DNA of 64,000 nt. It comes from Pseudomonas sp. RGM2987 (lineage in GTDB: Bacteria; Pseudomonadota; Gammaproteobacteria; Pseudomonadales; Pseudomonadaceae). A program made the position numbers and the translations under genes. The DNA is taken from assembly GCF_022952855.1 (NCBI RefSeq), contig NZ_JALJDX010000218.1, forward strand, positions 1 to 64,000, given 5' to 3'. The notes below the pieces were generated by a model. The model did not search any database. It saw only the letters and a program-made list of their open reading frames with translations, and had not been told where the DNA came from. Below, piece by piece: positions 15,783-22,224 of the stretch (position 1 is the stretch's first letter; each line of letters begins with the position of its first letter).

Positions 15783-16859
15783 ATGGCAATCGAATCAAAT
15801 ATTTTCGAGTGGATTGGCGAAAGTATCGACATGACCCTGAACACGTTCGTTCAGGTCACGTCGGGCAACGTCATTTCCATGTTCACCGACGTTTTCATTT
15901 ACGGTGGAACGCTGACGTTCGTCCTGATGGGGTTCGCCATCATCTTCGGATATATCGAAGCGCCCTCCTCAAATTTTATGAAAACGTGCGGAAAGTTCAT
16001 TGTCATTAGCGGCTTGGCGATGAGTGCCCCGACATACCTTTTATGGGTTGTCGAAGCTCTGCGCGGCTTGGAAACCGGCGTGGCTGATGCGTTCTCGGCA
16101 TCGGGTAGCAGTACGCAGGCAACCTCGGTCTATCAGGTGCTTGATAAAGCGGTCACGGATGGCTTCAAGATCGGCGGCGACATGCTCGAAAAAATGGGCA
16201 AACGGCAATGGTATGAATACACCATGGCGGCTTATGACTTTTTGAACGCCGTCATCATCTACCTCGCCACGCTCTTAGTCGCCGTTCCTGCCGGCGCGAT
16301 GGTCATCGTTTCCAAGATCATGCTTACCGTCATGCTCGGAATCGGCCCGTTCTTCATCGCAATGCTGATGTTCCCCGTCACTGCTAAATGGTTTGATAGC
16401 TGGTTCGGTCAGGTCATGACCTACATCATGCAAATCGCTCTCGTGACAACGGTTCTCGGTATGGGCATGAAGTTTTTCAGTACGCTTACGGCCACGGTTC
16501 TGGCTTCCACCACTGACCACCCTATCGCCACGATGCTTGAAATCCTGATCGTCACGGGTGTCACCCTATTCTTGCTGCAAAAGGCATTTGAAGCGGCGGC
16601 GGCCTTGGCCGGCGGCATGTCTTCGGCAGGTATCACGCTCCGACAAGTCACCCAGGCAGCGGCCTCCCCCGTCACCCAGGTTTTGAACCGACAAAGCACG
16701 CGCCGCGATTTGCAAAGTGGGATGATGGTCACGGGGGGCCGGCTTAATCATCTGGCGGCGGGTAACTCGATGTGGAACCCTGCCTATCGGCAGCACATCA
16801 TGGAGAACCTCGGCAAGAACTGGGGACCCGCCAAGGGTGGAGGGATTGGACGAGACTAA
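15783..16859 (+). CDS. virB6: VirB6/TrbL-type T4SS membrane channel protein
   Basis: 358 residues with several long hydrophobic helices (FIYGGTLTFVLMGFAIIFGY; VIIYLATLLVAVPAGAMVIV; IMLTVMLGIGPFFIAMLMF; MLEILIVTGVTLFLL) and the conserved region GIGPFFIAMLMFPVTAKWFDSWFGQ. VirB6 is the polytopic inner-membrane core of type IV secretion channels. It follows eexN after 1 base with a GGGGGAAAG ribosome site. None of virB7-virB11 follows, so it is a remnant without partners. The C-terminal tail is cytoplasmic and low in conservation. Confidence 0.9.
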   Translation: MAIESNIFEWIGESIDMTLNTFVQVTSGNVISMFTDVFIYGGTLTFVLMGFAIIFGYIEAPSSNFMKTCGKFIVISGLAMSAPTYLLWVVEALRGLETGVADAFSASGSSTQATSVYQVLDKAVTDGFKIGGDMLEKMGKRQWYEYTMAAYDFLNAVIIYLATLLVAVPAGAMVIVSKIMLTVMLGIGPFFIAMLMFPVTAKWFDSWFGQVMTYIMQIALVTTVLGMGMKFFSTLTATVLASTTDHPIATMLEILIVTGVTLFLLQKAFEAAAALAGGMSSAGITLRQVTQAAASPVTQVLNRQSTRRDLQSGMMVTGGRLNHLAAGNSMWNPAYRQHIMENLGKNWGPAKGGGIGRD

Positions 16860-17160
16860 TCCTTCATCGACTCTCTTTGGCTATATGTGCGTTCGTCCTG
16901 CGCGCCCTGTTGGGCTTACCCAGAGGGGCTCTGCCCCTCTGGACTTCCTGCCCCTCGCCGGGTGGCAGGGCTGCGGGGTAACGCCTCCCGCAACCCAGCC
17001 AATAGGGTCATCGTGGAAAGCGCGTCAAGGGTCCGCTTCGCCGGCATCCTCACCCGGTCCCGCTTCGCGGGCTGCGGCTTGCGGTACCGCCCTTGACCCT
17101 CTGAGTCCGCGCAGAATTTGTCTTGTTATTAACCTGTTCTCGGTATTTCAGAGTGATCAT
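16860..17160. other. GC-rich palindromic spacer after virB6
   Basis: No gene supported. It contains a perfect hairpin CCAGAGGGGC-TCT-GCCCCTCTGG (16920-16942) and a long-range inverted repeat GTCAAGGG/CCCTTGAC (17024-17031 and 17090-17097) around a GC-rich core with repeated CGCTTCGC words. The first hairpin could end virB6 transcription, though no T-run follows. This is probably the scar where the rest of the transfer operon was lost. Confidence 0.5.
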
Positions 17161-17427
17161 ATGAAGCTACGCAATGCAATTTCCGACCAGGAGCGAAAGC
17201 GCAGGCAGAAAGCAGTCGATTATGCTCGAGCATCGATCGAGCTTTCGGGTTTTAGCCTAGGTACCGAAGATGAAGCTCGCGCTCAGGCTTTTGTAGACGG
17301 CGCTCTGGATTTGAGTGATTTGGTACGCTCTACAGCGCCGTCTCAGCTGGAAGATGTGTCAAGGGCATCACCGGAGGCCGCAGCGGAGCAGAGCCCGTCA
17401 GGGCGAGCACCGAACGGGCGAGGATGA
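17161..17427 (+). CDS. VbhA-like antitoxin without Fic partner
   Basis: 88 residues. The N-terminal 55 residues (ISDQERKRRQKAVDYARASIELSG, then FVDGALDLSDLV) resemble the VbhA antitoxin family, whose helix inhibits a Fic AMP-transferase toxin (VbhT). The C-terminal tail (SPEAAAEQSPSGRAPNGRG) is low complexity and looks like read-through into GC-rich spacer, suggesting that the natural end and the following fic gene were removed. No Fic motif (HPFxxGNG) is present downstream. Assignment by eye; no good ribosome site is seen before ATG 17161. Confidence 0.55.
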   Translation: MKLRNAISDQERKRRQKAVDYARASIELSGFSLGTEDEARAQAFVDGALDLSDLVRSTAPSQLEDVSRASPEAAAEQSPSGRAPNGRG

Positions 17428-17694
17428 TGGGCGCAGCCTTTACCCTTGATACAGCTGCAAGCGTCCAAGCCTAGCGCCAGGGGTAGGAACCAGGCGAAGC
17501 CGCAGGACCTGCCCCTGCCGCCAGTCCGGCAAGGATAGGACGCGGGATGCAACCGAAGGGGTTGCCCGCGCGAAGCGCGGAACTGCCAGACGATTGCCCC
17601 ACTCGCGCGATGATCCGCGTGCTCACCATCTGGCTCAGCACCAAGTAATGGATAAACGTCTGTCGCTGTGATGTAGGAGGGACTGATCAGCAGC
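17428..17694. other. GC-rich non-coding stretch downstream of the VbhA-like gene
   Basis: No gene supported on either strand. Several small hairpins are visible, for example CCGCGCGAAGCGCGG near 17567 and AACCGAAGGGGTT near 17550. Composition differs sharply from the AT-richer PIN-like gene that begins right after it, which marks a junction between segments of different origin. Confidence 0.45.
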
Positions 17695-18864
17695 TTATCC
17701 AGTGCCGAGCTCACTGGATTTACGTGCGACCACCATCGACTCCAGTTCAACCACAAGCTGCTCCAAACTAGTGACGATTCTGGTATTAGAACCTAGTTGC
17801 GCCTTATGCAAGGCACTAGCGGTGGCCAGGTCAGCCCGGAAGATGTCTACATAGGGGACGTACATCGAGTGCACCAGATCCCCCAAGTCGCTATCCCGAG
17901 CTTTTCGGGTATTTTTGACTGCTACCGCTGATGACAAGAATATCTGGGCCAATAGCTTCGAAAATACGTACAAGGACGGTGTGGACTCTAGATTCGCCTT
18001 CACCTTAAGTTCTGGTGAAACCCGCCCTTCGGACAGTGAGTCGATCATATCCTGCGACGCCTTATCTGCGAGTTCTTTGGCGTGATTCATCAACTGCTTT
18101 TGAACCTCAGAACCGCTCACCCCGCTGTTCATTAGTGTCAGATGGAGAGCTTTGATCTCACTGGCAGCGGTTGTGAGCAAATCACTTAACTCTTTGCCAG
18201 CACCACGAACAGCTTTCGAATACTCGGTCGACCTACTCCAATTCTCGATGTACCAGTCGTATAGAAAACCCAGATCTTTGACCGAGTTCTGCAATGCGTT
18301 CGCGACCGCCTCGCCGGAACGCGGTTTCGAAAACATCGCGAGTGCGTTCCTTTTTTTAACCGGATATTCCCGAAGAAATTCCTGAACTTCATCCATATTT
18401 GCTTTAGATTTTTTGAGTTTAGATATTTCGAAGCGTCTTTGTTGGCGACTTTTTGGAGGGTCAGGGGTGCCTTCAGTCTCATCATCCCAAATCGCTCCAG
18501 CGCTAGGGAACCAGTGCCCTTCGTTGTTCACCAGAGGGACTTTGTTACTACCTGAAAGCTCTTGTGAGACCAAGGTGATTGGATCAGCAAAAACTTTTTT
18601 TCCACACAATTCTTTTATGCAGTTGAGGCGTCGTCTACCTAGTCCGGGGATGTCTAGGTCAATAGGTACTGCTTCCATGATGTGCGCCATGGAATATCTT
18701 ATTTCGATATCCCCGGCTTCCACCCAACTCAGCAGCTTGTTTCGAAGGACCTTTAGTGATGCTGCATCTTCCCTAGGATCGGAAAAATTTGAGAAATCGC
18801 TGCTGTCTAGGTACACACGGATAGGATTGGTCATGCGATCAAAAATCCAAGACTGGAAAGACAT
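17695..18864 (-). CDS. PIN-like domain protein, putative RNase
   Basis: 389 residues from ATG 18864 (MSFQSWIFDRMTNPIRVYLD); an ATG at 18834 just before the conserved strand is also possible. The N-terminal strand VYLDSSDFSNF carries an Asp (about residue 20), and AHIMEAVP gives a Glu (about 64). Near the C-terminus SDLGDLVHSMYVPYVDIFRAD supplies further Asps (about 326, 329, 340, 345). This is the spaced D-E-D-D set of PIN-like nucleases split by a long helical insertion. PIN domains cut RNA. No antitoxin is adjacent. Base composition is lower in GC than its flanks. Family name unknown; the fold call is by eye. Confidence 0.6.
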   Translation of the reverse strand: MSFQSWIFDRMTNPIRVYLDSSDFSNFSDPREDAASLKVLRNKLLSWVEAGDIEIRYSMAHIMEAVPIDLDIPGLGRRRLNCIKELCGKKVFADPITLVSQELSGSNKVPLVNNEGHWFPSAGAIWDDETEGTPDPPKSRQQRRFEISKLKKSKANMDEVQEFLREYPVKKRNALAMFSKPRSGEAVANALQNSVKDLGFLYDWYIENWSRSTEYSKAVRGAGKELSDLLTTAASEIKALHLTLMNSGVSGSEVQKQLMNHAKELADKASQDMIDSLSEGRVSPELKVKANLESTPSLYVFSKLLAQIFLSSAVAVKNTRKARDSDLGDLVHSMYVPYVDIFRADLATASALHKAQLGSNTRIVTSLEQLVVELESMVVARKSSELGTG

Positions 18865-18994
18865 TAAAACGATATCACCTTTAAAGAAGCGGCGTTTACC
18901 CTGCGAAAGGGATCGCACCATCCAGTCATCTGTCATCCAAGCGGAGTGTTGGTTCGGTAAGCCCCAAATTAGCCAACCAACCTAGCTCACGGAA

Positions 18995-19014
18995 ACAGTT
19001 GGGCGGTCAACTGT
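18995..19014. promoter_or_regulatory. inverted repeat upstream of the PIN-like gene
   Basis: Perfect 7-bp arms ACAGTTG/CAACTGT separated by GGCGGT, about 130 bases upstream of the PIN-like start. Possible operator or small hairpin; no promoter could be assigned with confidence. Confidence 0.4.
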
Positions 19015-19430
19015 CCAGACTCAGCTCGTTACTCGATGACCCCTAAGGCAGCTCTGTCACTCGCTGGGGTGAACCCGCGATTAATATTTCTTAGCATGCG
19101 TTGCGTTGTTAAACGGGCCCATTTATGCGTCCGCTGTCGCTGATTCCACTCCCCGCTGTGTTGGCAGCCGCGTGAGAACATTCTTCCTAAGGCAAGCATA
19201 CGGATCATGGCTGTTGAGCACGCCGACTGGACGAAACTCATTATCGGTGCTACGCGCTTGCCACTTCGTAGCGACCCCGTGAACAACAGCCCGAACTACC
19301 TGGTGCCCATCGCCGGATTCGATTTCTACTCGACGCCATCGGCTTAAGTGACTGCGTTTGGAAGGCGTGTTTGCCGGACGCTTATGGGTGACGATCTTAG
19401 GCGCAATACAGCAACGGTTTAGGCAATGAA
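19015..19430. other. intergenic region left of the plasmid origin
   Basis: No convincing gene. A 46-codon plus-strand frame (19207-19347, MAVEHADWTKLIIGATRLPL...) has no ribosome site and matches nothing I recognise; it may be the end of a lost gene. The sequence is unremarkable otherwise. Confidence 0.4.
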
Positions 19431-19634
19431 TAATTGAGATATTTGTTTATTTGAAAGATACTTGCCACACTCAAACAAGTCGATATTCCCTTTATAAATC
19501 AACAAGTAAGATTCATTTCAGAAGTATTTTTATCGGCATTTCAGCGTCTTCGTATCGGCGTTTCAGCTTCCTTCTATCGGAGTTTCAGCGTGGTGGTATC
19601 GGCGTTTCAGCGAAAACGCCTGACTTTATCCACA
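19431..19634. other. plasmid replication origin (oriV)
   Basis: AT-rich stretch (about 19431-19530), four tandem 22-bp iterons (19531-19618) and a perfect DnaA box TTATCCACA (19626-19634), all directly beside the 3' end of repA. This is the standard arrangement of an iteron-controlled theta origin: RepA binds the iterons, DnaA binds its box and the AT-rich DNA opens. Confidence 0.85.
19531..19618. repeat. four 22-bp iterons
   Basis: Exact 22-bp periodicity with starts at 19531, 19553, 19575 and 19597. The conserved core is TATCGGMRTTTCAGC followed by seven variable bases. Unit-to-unit differences in the core are at most a few bases (CAT, CGT, AGT at the variable triplet). These are binding sites for the adjacent RepA initiator. 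Confidence 0.9.
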
Positions 19635-19704
19635 GGGCACCCACTGATTGCCAGAATCATTCCAGACTTAAACATTTCTCGCAGGAATGGCCTTTTACAA
19701 CGCC

Positions 19705-20889
19705 TCACGTAAGCGCTCGAACATGAGGCGGACTTGGTAGCAGCCGTAACCCATCGCGTTCAGACGAAAGCCGGGCAGTCGGATACAGCACATGTACGTC
19801 GTGCAAACAGCGATTGAACTCCGCGCGGAAATGCGCCATCCCCTGGGGAGTGGTCGCGTAGCCTACGCCAAATTGAAAGCGCAGAGCGTTCCATGGAATC
19901 AGGGCTGGCCGTCTAAGGATGAACATGCGCCACGTCAGCCATAAATACAGATCTATCGCCAGGGGTGATCGCAAGCAGTGCAATACGCGCAGATCGAACG
20001 GCACGGCGTAGTCCATACACTCCCGGTAGAATGCTTCCGACAGGGTAATCGTACTCTCCCAAAGCGAACCTCCACCGTGGTTCTTCTGACCCCAACGGAG
20101 TATGCCCTCATCCGACAGCGCGACGTTCTTGTAGGAAAAATCCTGACCCTGATGCGCTTTTAGCGAAATAGTGGTGCTAAACAATTTCGTAGCCTGCATC
20201 TTCAGTCGAGAGGTATCGCCACGTAGCCCCCCACTCGTTGATAGGCCGAGCTTCTCGACGAATTCGTTAAAGCTCCGACCAAGCTTCAACTCACGCGACC
20301 CAGTCAACTTTGCCTCCCGTGTTAACCACGCGGAAATGAGTCGCGGCAGCTTTCCATACGGAAGACCAATATCAGGGTCCACCAACATGGTGATGGAGGC
20401 AAGGCCGTTGTCGCGCTTGTAAAATGCTCCATCAACTTTCTTATGCGGCATTGATGCCCAGATCATAGCGCGCGCCATATAGCCAATCTGGCCGGCCGCT
20501 GCCGCCTCTTGGTTCTGGATCGCAAGAGCAGTATCAAAAAGATCCGCTGCCTTCGCTGTGCTTGCCTTAGCCGCCTTTGTAGAGTGAATACGCGTTTGCT
20601 TTGCTATGGACGCTGTCTTGGGCTCTGGAGGCAGAGATGACAAACCTCGTAGGGCAATATCAGCGGCTGGACGGAGCCCAGGAACGCGCGCTGGCTTCGC
20701 CGATCGTGTTGATCGATCTGATTTTACATCTGCAACCTGCATCGTCTTTATTGCTGCTTTCTTGGCTGCAATTACCGCAGCCGTTTCGGCGGATATGCCA
20801 GCAAGCACAAGTTTTGCGCAGTACCCCGCCTCGTCAAACCCTTCAGTATCGGCATTTAGGAGCGAACGACATAGTAGGCTGGCCCCCAT
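19705..20889 (-). CDS. repA: plasmid replication initiator, RepA_C type
   Basis: 394 residues. The N-terminus is Ala/Lys-rich and poorly conserved. The conserved C-terminal region contains LPYGKLPRLISAWLTREA, RSFNEFVEKLGL and AIDLYLWLTWRMFILRRPALIPWNALRFQFG. It ends with a segment close to VLYPTARL...LRLLPSPPHV. This is the plasmid RepA_C family found on broad-host Pseudomonas and proteobacterial plasmids. A strong GGAGG lies 7 bases before ATG 20889 and overlaps the stop of the upstream wHTH gene, so the two are coupled. It is intact as read and would act on the iterons at 19531-19618. Confidence 0.92.
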   Translation of the reverse strand: MGASLLCRSLLNADTEGFDEAGYCAKLVLAGISAETAAVIAAKKAAIKTMQVADVKSDRSTRSAKPARVPGLRPAADIALRGLSSLPPEPKTASIAKQTRIHSTKAAKASTAKAADLFDTALAIQNQEAAAAGQIGYMARAMIWASMPHKKVDGAFYKRDNGLASITMLVDPDIGLPYGKLPRLISAWLTREAKLTGSRELKLGRSFNEFVEKLGLSTSGGLRGDTSRLKMQATKLFSTTISLKAHQGQDFSYKNVALSDEGILRWGQKNHGGGSLWESTITLSEAFYRECMDYAVPFDLRVLHCLRSPLAIDLYLWLTWRMFILRRPALIPWNALRFQFGVGYATTPQGMAHFRAEFNRCLHDVHVLYPTARLSSERDGLRLLPSPPHVRALT

Positions 20890-20892
20890 AAC

Positions 20893-21234
20893 TCAGCCTC
20901 CACTTACGTGCGTAGTCGGCGGCAGTACATCCTCTGCCGGACGCCGCCGGGCCATTTGCTCAATTTTTGTGGGCCTACCGCGCCGGGGTTTTAAATGACT
21001 CGGATGGCTGGGGTCAGCTTGGAATTGCCTGTCAATGAAGTCAGCAACATCCACCAGCCGAAAAACACGCTTGCGACCAATTTTGAAGGAAGGAATGCGA
21101 TAGCGCCCCTGGCTGACCAAATTACGAATGGTCTGAGGCTGTTCACTAGTGATTTCGCTGACCTGCTCAACGGTAAGCGTTGGCGGATAGCTTTTGCATA
21201 GGAATTCAAGCGTGCTTATTGGAAAGACGGCCAT
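20893..21234 (-). CDS. small wHTH (excisionase/MerR-like) DNA-binding protein
   Basis: 113 residues from ATG 21234, preceded by GAGG; an ATG at 21246 lacks a ribosome site. A winged-helix signature is present: PPTLTVEQVSEITSEQPQTIRNLVSQGRYRIPSFKIGRKRVFRLVDVADFI. The tail is basic (RRGRPTKIEQMARRRP). Similar small proteins precede repA on plasmids and control copy number; others act as recombination directionality factors. It forms an operon with repA, its stop lying within the repA ribosome site. Either role, or both, is possible here. Confidence 0.8.
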   Translation of the reverse strand: MAVFPISTLEFLCKSYPPTLTVEQVSEITSEQPQTIRNLVSQGRYRIPSFKIGRKRVFRLVDVADFIDRQFQADPSHPSHLKPRRGRPTKIEQMARRRPAEDVLPPTTHVSGG

Positions 21235-21258
21235 GCCGCACCTCATGCGTAGAAGGCA

Positions 21259-21276
21259 GTCGTCCCTTGGGACGAC
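21259..21276. promoter_or_regulatory. perfect palindrome upstream of the wHTH-repA operon
   Basis: GTCGTCCC-TT-GGGACGAC, 25-42 bases before the wHTH start, the position of a promoter. A likely autoregulatory operator for the wHTH protein or RepA. Confidence 0.6.
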
Positions 21277-21824
21277 GCCAATACGCGAGTTGCGGTGAGG
21301 CTCTATAAGGTGTTGGAGGAAACAGCACTTCCTAACAACGCCCGCAAGACTAGGGCCTGATTTCGGGAGTCTAAGGGTGGCCTTGCCATGTCAGCGGCAG
21401 GATTGAGTAAGGTCACTCGCATGCCCTTACACCCCGAGACTCTTTACCGGACGCTACCCCGGCGCTGTGTCGCATGTTCACTTTTGCCGATCCCCTATCT
21501 CACCTTTGGGGTGGCTCAACTGCCGCGTTAGCGTCCAGTGATCCCTGAGTGGTTGAATCCGCGGCAGCTTAGCTTTCTTGGGACACCCATTGGGCAGCAT
21601 GGGCGGATTAATCGCCCGTCCGGAAAGCGCCAGAACATTCACAGTCCTAGCCTCCCACTCATCCTAGATCACATTCGAGGTTGACTACCTCGAAGGGTAT
21701 CGAGCCTAAGCTCAATATCCCGGATCATAAGCCACGTTACCGATAACGCCAAGTGGTACAGCCCCGTCAGTTAACGTGAGCGCTGATTGACGAAGCCGGA
21801 TCAATCAGGAGGACCATGATCGAT

Positions 21825-21844
21825 TTGTCCCAATTTTGTCCCAC
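21825..21844. repeat. right subterminal repeat, candidate integrase arm site
   Basis: Same 20-bp block as 8960-8979 with one C/T difference, same orientation: TGTCCCA twice, 10-11 bp apart, about 180 bp inside the tRNA junction. Confidence 0.65.
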
Positions 21845-21973
21845 CGAGGCACAAATTTTTATGGGATTTACGCATATATCTAGACGTACCTCGGTTTACC
21901 AAAACTCTCCGATCACACCTAATCATTGACTTACAAAATTTATGAAAGCTCAATGAAAACTGATACATAAAAG

Positions 21974-22010
21974 CAAAAAGGCCCTGGAACGGACACCATT
22001 CCAAGGCCTT
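21974..22010 (-). terminator. intrinsic terminator of tRNA-Thr supplied by the element
   Basis: On the minus strand an AAGGCCTTGGAA...TTCCAGGGCCTT stem (one bulge) is followed by TTTTTGCTTTT, about 16 bases after the tRNA 3' end. It lies on the element side of the junction, so the element provides the end of the host transcript. Confidence 0.75.
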
Positions 22011-22025
22011 AACATATTTTGTTCC

Positions 22026-22100
22026 TGGTGCCCGAGACAGGATCGAACCTGCGACCTTCGCGTTACGAGTGCGCTGCTCTACCGACTGAGCTACACGGGC
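22026..22100 (-). tRNA. tRNA-Thr(CGT), right junction, T-loop one base short
   Basis: Acceptor stem GCCCGTG/CTCGGGC, D-arm GCTC...GAGC, and anticodon loop CTCGTAA with anticodon CGT (Thr, ACG codons). The anticodon stem is like that of E. coli thrW, a known integration site. Encoded CCA at 22026-22028. The T-arm reads GCAGG-TTCGAT-CCTGT: the loop has 6 bases where 7 are expected, and the displaced fragment at 8823-8867 has the normal 7. The gene is a hybrid of host 5' half and element 3' half. Confidence 0.88.
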
Positions 22101-22165
22101 GGTGAGCTAACCTAGCATCGCGCCCTGTGGACAGGCAACCTGCGACACAGGGTTTTTCGACACAC

Positions 22166-22204
22166 AGCAAAACGCCCCGAACCAGTCGGGGCGTTTTGCT
22201 GTTC
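22166..22204 (-). terminator. intrinsic terminator after pnp
   Basis: Perfect 15-bp stem AGCAAAACGCCCCGA/TCGGGGCGTTTTGCT with loop ACCAG, about 25 bases past the pnp stop. The U-rich part of the minus-strand transcript lies within the descending arm. Confidence 0.85.
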
Positions 22205-22224
22205 AGCGGTCAAGCAGAGGGTGA

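Larger units (their letters stand above)
21277..22025. other. right end of the element, no gene supported
   Basis: About 750 bp without a credible coding frame on either strand. It holds a GGGCGGATTAATCGCCC palindrome near 21603, the right subterminal repeat (21825-21844), AT-rich DNA at 21845-21975 and a terminator for the tRNA (21974-22010). It probably contains decayed plasmid sequence plus integrase-binding DNA. Confidence 0.5.
8823..22072. mobile_element. integrated plasmid-like element in tRNA-Thr(CGT)
   Basis: A 13.2-kb element bounded by a direct repeat of the tRNA-Thr 3' half (8823-8867 and 22029-22072). In order it carries a tyrosine integrase; a methyltransferase/ParB/nuclease operon; mobC and an oriT-like region; virB5 relic, membrane protein, eexN and virB6; a VbhA-like antitoxin; a PIN-like protein; and iterons, repA and a wHTH gene. 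Several segments are visibly AT-richer than the host. Replication and mobilisation functions together with an integrase point to a plasmid that integrates, or once integrated, by site-specific recombination. The absence of relaxase, VirB4, VirB8-11 and VirD4 means it cannot transfer itself. Confidence 0.88.

Noticed and set aside
16837..17160. N-terminal extension of the VbhA-like frame
   Set aside because: The frame stays open through GC-rich spacer but the extra 108 residues are low complexity and have no similarity to the family; the ATG at 17161 begins the conserved part.
19207..19347. 46-codon plus-strand frame (MAVEHADWTKLI...)
   Set aside because: No ribosome site, no recognisable family, isolated between the PIN-like gene and oriV; may be a gene fragment but cannot be supported as a gene.
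19531..19618. Short regularly spaced repeats considered as a CRISPR array
   Set aside because: The repeat is about 15 conserved bases with only 7 variable bases between units and lies beside repA and a DnaA box; these are iterons. No cas genes.
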